Below are positions 46,808 through 55,965 of a stretch of DNA of 64,000 nucleotides, piece after piece. Source of the stretch: Yersinia frederiksenii ATCC 33641 (lineage in GTDB: Bacteria > Pseudomonadota > Gammaproteobacteria > Enterobacterales > Enterobacteriaceae). The DNA lies in the NCBI RefSeq assembly GCF_000754805.1, contig NZ_KN150731.1, positions 1,320,492 through 1,384,491 on the forward strand. The letters run 5' to 3'. Below the pieces are notes generated by a model. It saw only the letters and a program-made list of their open reading frames with translations, was not told where the DNA came from and made no database searches. The number at the start of each line of letters is the position of its first letter. Positions within the stretch are counted from its first letter, which is position 1. A program made the position numbers and the translations under genes.

Positions 46808-47649
46808 ATAACCTACCGGAAGTGCGCTCGGTCTGGCGCCGGGTGATCCTGATTGTCGGCTATACATTCTTGTATGCGCCGATGCTGATGTTGGTTATCT
46901 ATTCGTTTAACAGTTCAAAGTTGGTCACCGTGTGGGCGGGGTGGTCAATCCGTTGGTATATCGAGCTTTTTAATGACTCGGCGATGATATCTGCTGTTGG
47001 CTTGAGTCTGACTATCGCCGCGGCATCTGCCACGATGGCGGTGGTACTGGGGACCATAGCCGCAGTGGTTATGGTGCGTTTCGGGCGTTTTCGCGGCTCT
47101 ACCGGCTTTGCTTTTATGCTGACCGCACCGCTGGTTATGCCCGATGTTATCACCGGTTTGTCGCTGTTGTTGCTGTTCGTTGCTATGGGCCACGCCATTG
47201 GCTGGCCGGCGGAGCGCGGTATGTTTACCATCTGGCTGGCTCATGTGACGTTCTGTACTGCCTATGTGACAGTGGTGATCAGCTCTCGTTTGCGCGAGTT
47301 GGATCGGTCAATCGAAGAAGCGGCCATGGATTTGGGGGCAACTCCATTAAAAGTCTTCTTCGTGATTACCGTGCCGATGATTGCACCTGCGCTCATCTCC
47401 GGTTGGTTGCTGGCCTTTACCTTATCGCTGGATGACTTGGTGATTGCCAGCTTTGTTGCCGGGCCGGGCGCGACCACTTTACCGATGTTGGTATTCTCCA
47501 GTGTGCGCATGGGGGTTAATCCAGAGATAAATGCATTGGCGACTCTTATCTTGTTGGTGGTCGGGATTATCGGTTTAATTGCCTGGTGGTTTATGTCCCG
47601 TGCGGAAAAACAGCGATTGCGCGAATTACGTAAAGCTGCCCGTAGCTGA
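46804..47649 (+). CDS. potI: Putrescine ABC transporter permease PotI
   Basis: A 281-residue second permease with six predicted segments; EAA loop EEAAMDLGATPLKVFFVITVPMIAPAL, and FTLSLDDLVIASFVAGPGATTLPMLVFSSVRMGV. It pairs with PotH to form the channel. Last gene of the pot operon. Confidence 0.94.
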   Translation: MNNLPEVRSVWRRVILIVGYTFLYAPMLMLVIYSFNSSKLVTVWAGWSIRWYIELFNDSAMISAVGLSLTIAAASATMAVVLGTIAAVVMVRFGRFRGSTGFAFMLTAPLVMPDVITGLSLLLLFVAMGHAIGWPAERGMFTIWLAHVTFCTAYVTVVISSRLRELDRSIEEAAMDLGATPLKVFFVITVPMIAPALISGWLLAFTLSLDDLVIASFVAGPGATTLPMLVFSSVRMGVNPEINALATLILLVVGIIGLIAWWFMSRAEKQRLRELRKAARS

Positions 47650-47682
47650 TTAGTCTTAAAACTGTTAGGCTTTCATCATCTT

Positions 47683-47708
47683 ATAACGCCGCGTTTCAGC
47701 GGCGTTAT
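47683..47708 (+). terminator. Hairpin terminator of potFGHI
   Basis: Ten-bp stem ataacgccgc/gcggcgttat with a 6-base loop, 33 bases after the potI stop; the following T content is low (tgtcaagg). Confidence 0.7.
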
Positions 47709-47762
47709 TGTCAAGGATAACATCAGGTTGCAAAACCCGAACAGGGAGACCGACAGGGCAAT

Positions 47763-48239
47763 ATGAGATCGTTATTTTCATCCTCAGCGTTTTCATCTGC
47801 GGCAACTACGCCGGTGCCGGTGTTAATTGCCGGAACGGCTATTATTGCGACCCGTTTTATCGGGGTAGTACTGTTGGTGGCGGAGTTGGGCTGGAGCGGC
47901 ACCGGCAGTTTTATTGATGAAAGTCTGCAAACCTGGGGTTCCGGTTTCGTCTTTACTGCCAGTGTGTTGCTGCTGCTACTGGAGATTGTGTGTGGCGTCG
48001 CAGTCTGCTTGCGGCAAAATTGGGCGCGATGGTCTTATTTGCTCTGCCAGTTACTGGTCATTGTTTATTTATTGATGGTGTCGCTGGATTGGTTATCCCT
48101 TGATGTGGATGTTTTCCGTGTTGAAGGGGATACTGGCGCTGAAATCCTGCATAGCTTGTTGCTACAGAAAATCCCGGATGTGGTGATTATCGGTTTGTTA
48201 TTCTTCCCTTGGCATCGCTACTTCCGCGCGTCAAAGTGA
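47763..48239 (+). CDS. ybjO: DUF2593 family inner-membrane protein YbjO
   Basis: A 158-residue membrane protein with about four hydrophobic segments (about residues 20-45, 55-80, 90-110 and 130-150). It is assigned to YbjO by family appearance and by its place between potI and rlmC, as in E. coli. Function unknown. Confidence 0.82.
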   Translation: MRSLFSSSAFSSAATTPVPVLIAGTAIIATRFIGVVLLVAELGWSGTGSFIDESLQTWGSGFVFTASVLLLLLEIVCGVAVCLRQNWARWSYLLCQLLVIVYLLMVSLDWLSLDVDVFRVEGDTGAEILHSLLLQKIPDVVIIGLLFFPWHRYFRASK

Positions 48240-48331
48240 GTGTTTAGCGTGGCACAATGCTACAATCCATCCCCATCAACAGCCTCGGCTGAAAATTATT
48301 TAACGTCTCAGATTATAACGGTCAATTATTA

Positions 48332-49462
48332 ATGCATTGCGCACAGTATACGGCGGGTAGCTGTCGTTCCTGTCAGTGGCTGGATAAACCTTATCCCCAG
48401 CAACTGGCTGACAAACAACATCATTTAGAGAGTCTATTATTCGGTCACGCCGTGGCTCAATGGCTGGAACCGGTATTCGGACGTGAAAGCGCTTTTCGTA
48501 ATAAAGCGAAAATGGTAGTCAGTGGCAGTGTTGAACGCCCACTGTTGGGTATGTTACATCGCGACGGGTCGGCAGTTGATTTGTGTGATTGTCCACTTTA
48601 TCCCGCCAGTTTCGCGCCTGTTTTTGCGGTGCTTAAAATCTTTATTGCCCGCGCAGGTTTGACGCCCTATAACGTGGCCCGTAAACGGGGGGAGTTGAAG
48701 TTCCTGCTATTGACTGAAAGCACCTATAGCGGTGAACTTATGCTGCGTTTTGTACTGCGCTCTGAAGCTAAACTGGCGCAACTGCGAGCAGCTTTGCCGT
48801 GGCTACAGCAACAATTGCCTCAACTGGCGGTTATCTCGGCCAATATTCAGCCGGTGCATATGGCAATTTTGGAAGGGGAGCAGGAGATTGCACTGACCGA
48901 GCAGCAGGCGTTGCCAGAATTATTCAATCAGGTGCCGCTGTTTATCCGGCCACAAAGTTTTTTCCAGACCAATCCACAAGTGGCGGCCTCGCTATATGCC
49001 ACGGCCCGCCAGTGGGTGCGTGAACTGAATATTGATAGCATGTGGGATTTGTTCTGTGGGGTCGGCGGGTTTGGTTTACATTGTGCCGACACCGAGACCC
49101 AATTGACTGGGATTGAAATCAGCACTGAAGCTATTGCTTGCGCGCGGCAGTCAGCGGATCAGTTAGGGCTAAAAAACGTTAATTTTGCCGCGCTGGATTC
49201 AACCCGATTTGCCACCGCTGAAGCACAAGTGCCACAGTTGGTGTTGGTCAATCCGCCGCGTCGCGGAATTGGCACCGAACTGTGTCGCTATCTTAGCCAG
49301 ATGGCACCTGAGTTTATTCTCTATTCCAGCTGCAATGCCGAGACAATGGCAAAAGATATTGCTCAATTAGCGGATTACCGTATTGAGCGGGTGCAGTTGT
49401 TCGATATGTTTCCGCATACCAGCCATTATGAAGTGCTAACCTTACTTACCCTTAGTCCTTGA
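48332..49462 (+). CDS. rlmC: 23S rRNA (uracil-747-C5)-methyltransferase
   Basis: A 376-residue RNA methyltransferase of the TrmA/RlmD family. The Fe-S cluster cysteines are Cys3, Cys11 and Cys14 ([16 protein letters not shown]) and one in CDCPLYP. The SAM site is [16 protein letters not shown], with VNPPRRGIG, and the catalytic cysteine is in [13 protein letters not shown]. The last residues (LSP) and the stop lie in an ERIC repeat that starts at 49446. Confidence 0.94.
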   Translation: MHCAQYTAGSCRSCQWLDKPYPQQLADKQHHLESLLFGHAVAQWLEPVFGRESAFRNKAKMVVSGSVERPLLGMLHRDGSAVDLCDCPLYPASFAPVFAVLKIFIARAGLTPYNVARKRGELKFLLLTESTYSGELMLRFVLRSEAKLAQLRAALPWLQQQLPQLAVISANIQPVHMAILEGEQEIALTEQQALPELFNQVPLFIRPQSFFQTNPQVAASLYATARQWVRELNIDSMWDLFCGVGGFGLHCADTETQLTGIEISTEAIACARQSADQLGLKNVNFAALDSTRFATAEAQVPQLVLVNPPRRGIGTELCRYLSQMAPEFILYSSCNAETMAKDIAQLADYRIERVQLFDMFPHTSHYEVLTLLTLSP

Positions 49463-49515
49463 AGTCGCAGGGGGTTAGCTGACCACCTATCTGCAACTCC
49501 AATGACTTTGGGTAC
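49446..49515. repeat. Short, internally deleted ERIC overlapping the rlmC 3' end
   Basis: About 70 bases with both ERIC ends (tacccttagtccttgaagtcgc and caatgactttgggta) but without the central palindrome. It overlaps the last five codons of rlmC and stops 16 bases before the artJ stop. Confidence 0.75.
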
Positions 49516-49530
49516 TGATTAACGTGTGGA

Positions 49531-50262
49531 TCAGTTAGGGAACCACTTATCATTGATGGCTTTATAAGTCCCATCAGCTTTCACTGCATCAATCGCTTTA
49601 TTCAGTTTTTCCAACAGTGCGGTGTTCTCTGGGCGTACGGCAATACCCAGCCCAGTACCGAAGTACTGCGGATCAGTCACATGCTCGCCAACTGACGCCA
49701 GGTTCGGGTTGGTTTTCAGCCACTCATTGACCACTGCTGTATCACCGAATACCCCATCAATACGGCCATTTTTCAGGTCGATAATGGCATTTTGGTAACT
49801 GTCATAAGCTACGGTTTGAATTTCAGGGTGCTTATCCTGCAAGTATTTCTGATGAGTGGTGCCATTTTCCATGCCGATTTTCTTACCTTTCAAGTCAGCG
49901 AAAGAGCTGAATTTACCTTTCGGGGCGATGACAATGGCTGAGTTTGCATAGTACGGCTGGGTAAATGTCACTTGCTTGCTACGTTCAGGAGTAATGTCCA
50001 TACCGGAAATCACGGCATCGTAACGTTTGAATTTAAGCGCTGGAATCAAGCTATCAAAAGCCTGATTGGTGAAAGTACAGTTGGCTTCCATCTGCTTACA
50101 TAATGCTTTTGCCAAATCCATATCAAAGCCAACAATTTCGTTATTGGTGCCGATAGATTCAAACGGTGGGTAGGTTGCTGAGGCGGCAAAACGGATTGTT
50201 TCTGCGGCAGTCGCACTGAAAACCATACCACTTAAGATTGTTGCCAATAGTAGCTTTTTCAT
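49531..50262 (-). CDS. artJ: Arginine ABC transporter, periplasmic binding protein ArtJ
   Basis: A 243-residue periplasmic protein. The signal peptide ends ATAAE near residue 20. The mature domain has ETIRFAASATYPPFES, the SBP_bac_3 signature GFDMDLAKALCKQM, and ISGMDITPERSKQV. ArtJ of E. coli binds arginine specifically and is repressed by ArgR; tandem ARG boxes lie upstream here. It is separate from artPIQM, with its own promoter. Confidence 0.93.
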   Translation of the reverse strand: MKKLLLATILSGMVFSATAAETIRFAASATYPPFESIGTNNEIVGFDMDLAKALCKQMEANCTFTNQAFDSLIPALKFKRYDAVISGMDITPERSKQVTFTQPYYANSAIVIAPKGKFSSFADLKGKKIGMENGTTHQKYLQDKHPEIQTVAYDSYQNAIIDLKNGRIDGVFGDTAVVNEWLKTNPNLASVGEHVTDPQYFGTGLGIAVRPENTALLEKLNKAIDAVKADGTYKAINDKWFPN

Positions 50263-50381
50263 GCTTAAACTCCTGTCTGAATATTTTTAATAGAATACGT
50301 TATTAGTTATTGATTTTATTATTACTGGTGATGCTTCATCGCGATTTATTCGGATGATTGATGGCATTTACATTGCCATTT

Positions 50382-50420
50382 TATGAATTTATATGCAAGT
50401 AATGTGATTAAAAATTTAGT
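50382..50420. promoter_or_regulatory. Tandem ARG boxes upstream of artJ
   Basis: Two 18-bp ArgR-type sites separated by 3 bp: 50382-50399 (tatgaatttatatgcaag, one mismatch to the core consensus) and 50403-50420 (tgtgattaaaaatttagt, two mismatches). The 3-bp spacing is the hallmark of ArgR hexamer operators. They lie about 120 bases before the artJ start. Confidence 0.72.
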
Positions 50421-50473
50421 TTTTATTTTTGTGAAGAAAGGAGGAGGGGAGATATTTCGGTTGATATACATTT

Positions 50474-50826
50474 AGGTGTTCGGTTCGGTTGTTAAAGCTT
50501 CATGGCTCACTCAATTTCGGTAGCCTCAATCCACCGTCCATGGCGGATTACCTTGCCGACTCTCTTCGCTCGGCTGCTCAAATGTGCTTTTAACATCAAA
50601 ACCCAAAAACATGGTTTTGCCGTTGAGCGCAATCAGGAGTATTGCTGACCAGGATGGAGGGTAGAGTGGGCGGGTGAGGATGCCCGCCAGACGCAGGCGG
50701 TTTATCCGCAGGGCAATATTTCGCGCAAGCGCAGGATTCCACAAGGGTGTGCGCTCACACCCTTTGGCGGTTGGTTCATCCAAGATTAGATGAGCTGTGA
50801 AGCTTTAACAACTGAACTGAGCACCT
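50474..50826. mobile_element. MITE-like element with 36-bp terminal inverted repeats
   Basis: The left end (50474-50509) and the reverse complement of the right end (50791-50826) agree at 31 of 36 positions, including a perfect ttgttaaagcttca. The 353-bp unit carries no transposase. Its interior has an 85-codon minus-strand frame (50526-50783) of odd composition that looks like other repeat-borne frames. No target duplication is evident. It separates artJ from artM. Confidence 0.6.
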
Positions 50827-50867
50827 GGTTCAAGCTCTGAGTCCAAACTCTTAGGGATAATTTCCCC

Positions 50868-51536
50868 CTAATTACGCCGCTCAAACGCCAATGCTTTGCG
50901 CTCCACCAACCGCATTAGCAGGGTCAGTAAGCCATTCACACACAGGTAAACAATCCCCGCAGCACCGAAGACCATGACGTCATAGGTACGGCCATACATC
51001 AATTGGCTGTAACCCATAACCTCCATCAATGTGATGGTGTAAGCCAATGAGGTACTTTTGAACACCAATACCACTTCGTTGGAATAGGAGGATAGTGCAC
51101 GTTTGAAAGCATAAGGCAGCAGAATACGCAACGATTGTGCCTTAGACATCCCCAGTGCTTCACATGATTGCCACTGACCGGCCGGAATAGCGCGCACGGC
51201 ACCGTGGAACAGCAAGGTGGTATAAGCCGCACTGTTCAGGGCGAGTGCTATCATAGCGCACAACCAAGGTTGCGATAGCACATGCCATAGCCACGGAAAT
51301 TCCCGAATCGCCGGGAACTGGCCGGGGCCATAATAAATCAGGAAAATCTGCACTAACAGCGGAGTGCCGGTAAACAAAGTGATGTAAATCTTCACCACTT
51401 GGGTCGCTATCGGGGTCTTCAGTGTCAAAATAATCGTGAAAATCAACGATAGAACCAAAGCCACTAGCAATGAGGCGATGGTTAATGTCAGGCTGGTATG
51501 CAGCCCTTTAAGAATCTCAGGTAAGTATTCCAACAT
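50868..51536 (-). CDS. artM: Arginine ABC transporter permease ArtM
   Basis: A 222-residue inner-membrane permease of the polar amino acid (HisM/GlnP) type with about five segments; EAA-like loop SCEALGMSKAQSLRILLPYAFKRAL and SNEVVLVFKSTSLAYTITLMEVMG. It overlaps artQ by one base. Last gene of artPIQM. Confidence 0.93.
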   Translation of the reverse strand: MLEYLPEILKGLHTSLTLTIASLLVALVLSLIFTIILTLKTPIATQVVKIYITLFTGTPLLVQIFLIYYGPGQFPAIREFPWLWHVLSQPWLCAMIALALNSAAYTTLLFHGAVRAIPAGQWQSCEALGMSKAQSLRILLPYAFKRALSSYSNEVVLVFKSTSLAYTITLMEVMGYSQLMYGRTYDVMVFGAAGIVYLCVNGLLTLLMRLVERKALAFERRN

Positions 51537-52252
51537 CAGGATGGGCTCCGCTCAAAACGGGTGGTACGGAGTTCAATCCATTTGAGTACATACTGGCTCA
51601 GTAGGGTAACCAGCAGATAGATTGCTGCGGCAATAACATACCAAGTGAAGGGTTCTTGTGTTCGAGTGGCAATGCTTTTGGTTTGCAGCATCAAGTCATT
51701 AACACTGATCAGTGACACTAACGCAGTATCTTTCAGCAGTACCAGCCATTGGTTACCCAAGCCGGGTAAGGCATGACGCCACATCTGCGGCATAATCAGG
51801 CGAAAGAAGATAGCGGCCTGACTTAAACCCAGCGCCTGACCTGACTCCCATTGCCCGACTGGCACCGCTTTCAGTGCGCCGCGTAAGGTTTGCGAAGCAT
51901 AAGCGGAATAGAGCAGGGCCAGAGCGATAACACCACACAAGAACGGGCTGACCTCGAAATCATCAATATTGAGCTTAATGGGTAGCTCAAACAGATAGAG
52001 ATTCAACGTAAAGCCGTCTGATAGCATCATCAGCAGTTGAGACGAGCCAAAATAGATAAACAAGACCACCAGTATCTCGGGTAGTCCGCGCAAAATGGTG
52101 ACCCAGCCGGTGGTCAGATAGCTGACCACTTTCCAACGTGATGATTCACAGACGGCAAACAGCATCGCCAGAACCAGACCGAGAACCAAGGCACAAACGG
52201 CAAGGCCGACGGTCATGCCGGCGGCGCTTGCTAAAGGTTGAAATTCATTCAT
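51536..52252 (-). CDS. artQ: Arginine ABC transporter permease ArtQ
   Basis: A 238-residue permease of the same family; [26 protein letters not shown] loop [31 protein letters not shown] and [17 protein letters not shown]. It pairs with ArtM. Eleven bases separate it from artI. Confidence 0.93.
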   Translation of the reverse strand: MNEFQPLASAAGMTVGLAVCALVLGLVLAMLFAVCESSRWKVVSYLTTGWVTILRGLPEILVVLFIYFGSSQLLMMLSDGFTLNLYLFELPIKLNIDDFEVSPFLCGVIALALLYSAYASQTLRGALKAVPVGQWESGQALGLSQAAIFFRLIMPQMWRHALPGLGNQWLVLLKDTALVSLISVNDLMLQTKSIATRTQEPFTWYVIAAAIYLLVTLLSQYVLKWIELRTTRFERSPS

Positions 52253-52263
52253 GGGTGCTTAAA

Positions 52264-52995
52264 TTATTGCTGGAACCATTTTTTATAAATTGTCTGATAG
52301 GTGCCATCTGCTTTAACTTTCGCCAGTGCAGCATCTAACTTACCCTGTAGTTCGGTATTGTTTTGACGAACCGCAATACCTAAACCGGTACCGAAATAGT
52401 TAGCATCAGTCACTTTATCACCCACTGCTACCAGTTGGTTGTTCTGCTTCAGCCACTCATTGACCACGGCAGTGTCACCAAATACGGCATCCAGACGACC
52501 ATTTTTCAGATCAAGAATGGCATTCTGATAGCTGTCATAAGGAACGGCAGTGATTTCAGGATGTTTTTCCATCAGGAATTTTTGATGGGTAGAGCCATTT
52601 TGCATACCAACACGTTTACCTTTCAGCGCCGCTAAATCAGCGATTTTGCCTTTCTCTGCAATAAACAAGGCAGAGTTTTCATAGTAAGGCTGAGTGAACG
52701 CTACTTGTTTCTGGCGCTCAGGGGTGATGTCCATCCCAGAGATAACCGCATCAAAACGTTTGAATTTCAGGCTTGGGATCAAGCTGTCGAAAGCCTGATT
52801 GGTAAAGGTACACTCGGCTTGCATCTCTTTACACAGGGCATTCGCCAGATCGATATCAAAGCCCTGCATTTTATTATTGGCATCAATAAATTCAAACGGC
52901 GGATAAGTTGCTTCAGCGGCGAAACGAATAGTTTCAGCGGCAGAGGCCGATAAGCTGATACTGGCGAGGACTGCAGCAATTATTAATTTTTTCAT
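52264..52995 (-). CDS. artI: Arginine/polar amino acid binding protein ArtI
   Basis: A 243-residue periplasmic binding protein, close paralogue of artJ (ISGMDITPERQKQVAFTQPYYE, then LKNGRLDAVFGDTAVVNEWL). The signal peptide ends ASAAE near residue 20. The frame is open for eight more codons, but the ATG at 52995 gives the standard signal. It is within artPIQM, 20 bases after artP. Confidence 0.92.
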   Translation of the reverse strand: MKKLIIAAVLASISLSASAAETIRFAAEATYPPFEFIDANNKMQGFDIDLANALCKEMQAECTFTNQAFDSLIPSLKFKRFDAVISGMDITPERQKQVAFTQPYYENSALFIAEKGKIADLAALKGKRVGMQNGSTHQKFLMEKHPEITAVPYDSYQNAILDLKNGRLDAVFGDTAVVNEWLKQNNQLVAVGDKVTDANYFGTGLGIAVRQNNTELQGKLDAALAKVKADGTYQTIYKKWFQQ

Positions 52996-53015
52996 CGCAA
53001 ATTCCCAAATAGATA

Positions 53016-53744
53016 TCAATGTGACAGATAGCTGGCAAAAGCTTCAGTTGTTGGTTGTGCAAAGTGGCTGGCATCACCCTGTTCCACTATGTGGCCATTT
53101 TCCATGTACACCACACGGCTGGCCGTTTTGCGGGCCACTTCAACCTCATGGGTAACAATCACTTGGGTAATACCGGTTCCGGCCAATTCACGGATAATAC
53201 TGACGATTTGCGCGGTAATTTCTGGATCAAGTGCTGCAGTCGGTTCGTCAAACAGCAAAACCTGTGGCTCCATCATTAATGCACGTGCAATCGCCACTCG
53301 CTGTTGTTGACCACCAGAAAGGTGCAGCGGGAAGCGATCAGCAAAATCAGTCAAACGCAGACGGGTCAGTAATTTTTGTGCCCGTGCCATGGCTTCATCT
53401 TTTGACAGACCCAGCACACGGCAAGGGGCTTCAATCAGATTTTGTACCACTGACAAGTGGGGCCAAAGATTATATTGCTGGAAGACCATACCCACATTCT
53501 GGCGTAATTCGCGGATAGCTTTTGCGCCCGGAGCCTGGGTAAAGTCGAAGTGATTACCGGCGATCTGCAAGGTTCCTGAACGAGGCATTTCCAGCAGGTT
53601 AAGTACACGCAGCAATGAGCTTTTACCGGCACCACTTGGCCCTAATAGCACCAAGGTTTCGCCCGCAGGACAGTCTAATGTAATGTCGAACAGCGCCTGG
53701 TGTACGCCGTAGTAACAGTTAATTCCGTTAAGTTGAATACTCAT
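53016..53744 (-). CDS. artP: Arginine ABC transporter ATPase ArtP
   Basis: A 242-residue ATPase. [21 protein letters not shown] matches the ArtP start. Walker A is GPSGAGKSS, the signature is [15 protein letters not shown], Walker B is [14 protein letters not shown] and the switch is VTHEVE. The ATG at 53744 was chosen over an in-frame one 17 codons upstream. First gene of artPIQM; no ARG box was found upstream. Confidence 0.94.
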   Translation of the reverse strand: MSIQLNGINCYYGVHQALFDITLDCPAGETLVLLGPSGAGKSSLLRVLNLLEMPRSGTLQIAGNHFDFTQAPGAKAIRELRQNVGMVFQQYNLWPHLSVVQNLIEAPCRVLGLSKDEAMARAQKLLTRLRLTDFADRFPLHLSGGQQQRVAIARALMMEPQVLLFDEPTAALDPEITAQIVSIIRELAGTGITQVIVTHEVEVARKTASRVVYMENGHIVEQGDASHFAQPTTEAFASYLSH

Positions 53745-53976
53745 GCGCCAAATCTGAATAGCCAATGATGCGGTGAATGGTAACTTCCGCGGCATACTTA
53801 TGCAATCTTTGTGCGTTAAAATTTATTAATAACCAGCGTTACGGCTAAATAACAGCATAACATTTGGATTTGAATGCTATCGAAGGGAATTTGTCACGCG
53901 ATGAATAAATCTGACAGAGCATCCGCAGTGTGGGTTAAAAAACAACCAAAATAGGTTTGTACTTGCAAATCAAAGA

Positions 53977-54005
53977 GTACCGGTTTACTGGAATAAAACC
54001 GGTAC
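53977..54005 (-). terminator. Terminator of the chorismate mutase gene
   Basis: Perfect 10-bp stem gtaccggttt/aaaccggtac with a 9-base loop, 12 bases after the aroQ stop. The minus-strand tail is tctttgattt. Confidence 0.68.
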
Positions 54006-54016
54006 ACCGAATACCG

Positions 54017-54550
54017 CTATTTCAATTTTACCTGATTGAATGTTGTGAAGATGCTCTCAACATCAGCCTCTGTTAAATTATGTTGGCGGATGGTTTTGAT
54101 AAATAGTGCTTTATTGCCCATCTCTGCTGGCTTACAGGTTTTTAGCTCTTGCGCTATCTGTTGCAGAATATGGCTGCTTAACTGACTGATGTGGGTTCGA
54201 ACCTCATCCAGCGGTTTTGGCTGCCAATGTGTTTCCGGTTGTGATAGCCAATCTGCACGGTAACGATATTGGATGGCTTTTGCCGCATTGATTTGTGCCT
54301 CCATGAACGGTTTGATAGATACGCCACTTAACCCCAGCGACTCGGCTTCAGCCAGACTTTTATCCATCACTTTATCTTCTTGGATAAGGTCTTCTATCGG
54401 CAAATGTTTTGCGGCTTTATAGCCCGCGACATCCTTCATATAACTTAAACGTTCATTAAGCAGTTGGGCGGTTTGCCCACAATCTTGAGCTTGTACTGTT
54501 GCAGTGATAAAAAAACAGCTAACAGCGATAAACCGGATGAATGGAGGCAT
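54017..54550 (-). CDS. aroQ: Exported chorismate mutase, AroQ-gamma type
   Basis: A 177-residue periplasmic enzyme converting chorismate to prephenate. A signal peptide ends VQAQD near residue 22. The AroQ-gamma core LNERLSYMKDVAGYKAAKHLPIEDL, QEDKVMDKSLAEAESLGLS and PFMEAQINAAKAIQYRYRADW carries the Arg, Lys, Glu and Gln active-site residues. Secreted mutases of this type are known from Y. pestis, Salmonella and Mycobacterium; why an enzyme for chorismate is exported is not settled. It lies alone between artP and ybjP, an insertion relative to E. coli. Confidence 0.88.
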   Translation of the reverse strand: MPPFIRFIAVSCFFITATVQAQDCGQTAQLLNERLSYMKDVAGYKAAKHLPIEDLIQEDKVMDKSLAEAESLGLSGVSIKPFMEAQINAAKAIQYRYRADWLSQPETHWQPKPLDEVRTHISQLSSHILQQIAQELKTCKPAEMGNKALFIKTIRQHNLTEADVESIFTTFNQVKLK

Positions 54551-54665
54551 AATGACGACGTCCTTGTTAAGGTTTATATTTGCAGTGAATGACGGGAAAT
54601 AGCTTTTATATCAAGTAACTTCCAGTAAACACAAAGGTTGTTTACTGGAAGAATAGATAATGGAG

Positions 54666-55241
54666 TTAGTGATCGCCGAGAAGTTGACGCAGGCTGCTGG
54701 CTGGGGCAGATACGCCCATAAAGCGAATATCATCAACCACCCAGCAGGTTCCTTCGCGGATCATTAACACTTCATCCTGCCACGCTACGGATTTCCCGTC
54801 TGCTGTTTGGTGCGTTAAATTGACACGTAACGGAATATTGCGCGCATCGGTATTAGGGATGGTTGAGGCGCTGGCGACGTCGGCACTGGTGCTGCCCTCT
54901 CGGAGGCTAGTAAAAATATCACCATTAATAGTTTGGGTGGTATTCACCTGAGTCGCGCTGCGGTTTCCGGCCTGTTTTCTGGCAGTTTGGATGGTTTCAT
55001 ACAGTGCCTGACTCAGATAAGGACGAAATTGGGCTGATAAATTGTCATCAGGTAAGCCGCTCTTCGTGCCAATTTGCTGAACCCGCAAGTCATAGAATTG
55101 TTGTGCGACCTGGTCTGGGCCGCCCTCAACACAAGGTGCGCTGCGGCTGCTGATGTCCTTGAATGCTGGGGAAACGGAACTGGTACAAGCGCTGAGCAAA
55201 ACGGCGAGAGGGAGAATCAGGGCAATATTTTTCTTTTTCAT
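54666..55241 (-). CDS. ybjP: Lipoprotein YbjP, DUF3828 family
   Basis: A 191-residue lipoprotein. The lipobox LLSAC (Cys19) follows a basic and hydrophobic signal; Ser after Cys predicts outer-membrane sorting. The rest is a DUF3828-like domain (about residues 35-185) with WQDEVLMIREGTCWVVDDIRFMG. Function unknown. The position after art genes and before ybjS matches E. coli. Confidence 0.85.
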   Translation of the reverse strand: MKKKNIALILPLAVLLSACTSSVSPAFKDISSRSAPCVEGGPDQVAQQFYDLRVQQIGTKSGLPDDNLSAQFRPYLSQALYETIQTARKQAGNRSATQVNTTQTINGDIFTSLREGSTSADVASASTIPNTDARNIPLRVNLTHQTADGKSVAWQDEVLMIREGTCWVVDDIRFMGVSAPASSLRQLLGDH

Positions 55242-55354
55242 ATGATGACCTTAAGTGAAAGAATCTATTATGAAAGTGATTGTAGTATAAAACCTATTTT
55301 CCTCACTGTCTTATGCTGAGCGTATATTGCTTTTGCCAATAATGCGATAAGCGG

Positions 55355-55795
55355 CTAGTTATTATTGATATTAATCTGAGATTTGGATTTCTTGTTTGGT
55401 TTACCTTGTAAGCCAACTATTCCTATTGATGGGTCTTTACGGGCATAGCTGACAATTTTATTGGTTGTATTGAGTTTGGTGCTACCAGCCATTACGGCTT
55501 GATCCTTGCCACAAGCATGGCAAATAGTCGTATTAGCGATATTCATTGAGCCACAGAATGGGCATTTTATTCCTGGGAGATGCCGCTGAAGATCTTTTTT
55601 AGCCATTACCCCTAATGGGCTAACATCGGATGACAATGACCAAACCAGGCTCACAGCCCAACCAATAAGTGTCCAGCCAAACAGTAGGTTAGCCAGGAAA
55701 ATAGAGCCCGTTTTATTATGTTTACGATTTTTCGCAATAATAAAAGGGACAAAATAAAGGATAATAAGTATCAAGCTATTGATGATAGAAGGCAT
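55355..55795 (-). CDS. Superinfection-immunity domain and zinc-ribbon membrane protein
   Basis: A 146-residue protein. Residues about 5-55 form two membrane segments with LILIILYFVPFIIAKNRKH and FLANLLFGWTLIGWAVSLVW, the pattern of the Imm superinfection immunity family (phage T4 Imm). Residues about 77-96 form a CPFC...CHAC zinc ribbon, and the tail is basic and Asn-rich. Immunity to phage DNA entry is a family idea only; many chromosomal members are of unknown role. It is an insertion between ybjP and ybjS. Confidence 0.75.
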   Translation of the reverse strand: MPSIINSLILIILYFVPFIIAKNRKHNKTGSIFLANLLFGWTLIGWAVSLVWSLSSDVSPLGVMAKKDLQRHLPGIKCPFCGSMNIANTTICHACGKDQAVMAGSTKLNTTNKIVSYARKDPSIGIVGLQGKPNKKSKSQININNN

Positions 55796-55965
55796 TGTTT
55801 AACGCTCAGCGTTTATGGTGTAGTTAGCCAATAACCCTATCAGTAACATCACTGATAAATAAGTACTGGCCCGAATTATCACCATGAGTGGTGGTGATAA
55901 TGAACAGTAAAAATAGCGGATGAGGGAAATGCCAACTTCCTATTTCTGGTCGTCATCCACTCTTA

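Noticed and set aside
50526-50783. An 85-codon minus-strand frame inside the MITE-like element
   Set aside because: It fills the interior of a repeat element, has no clear ribosome site and no recognised domain; treated as part of the element.
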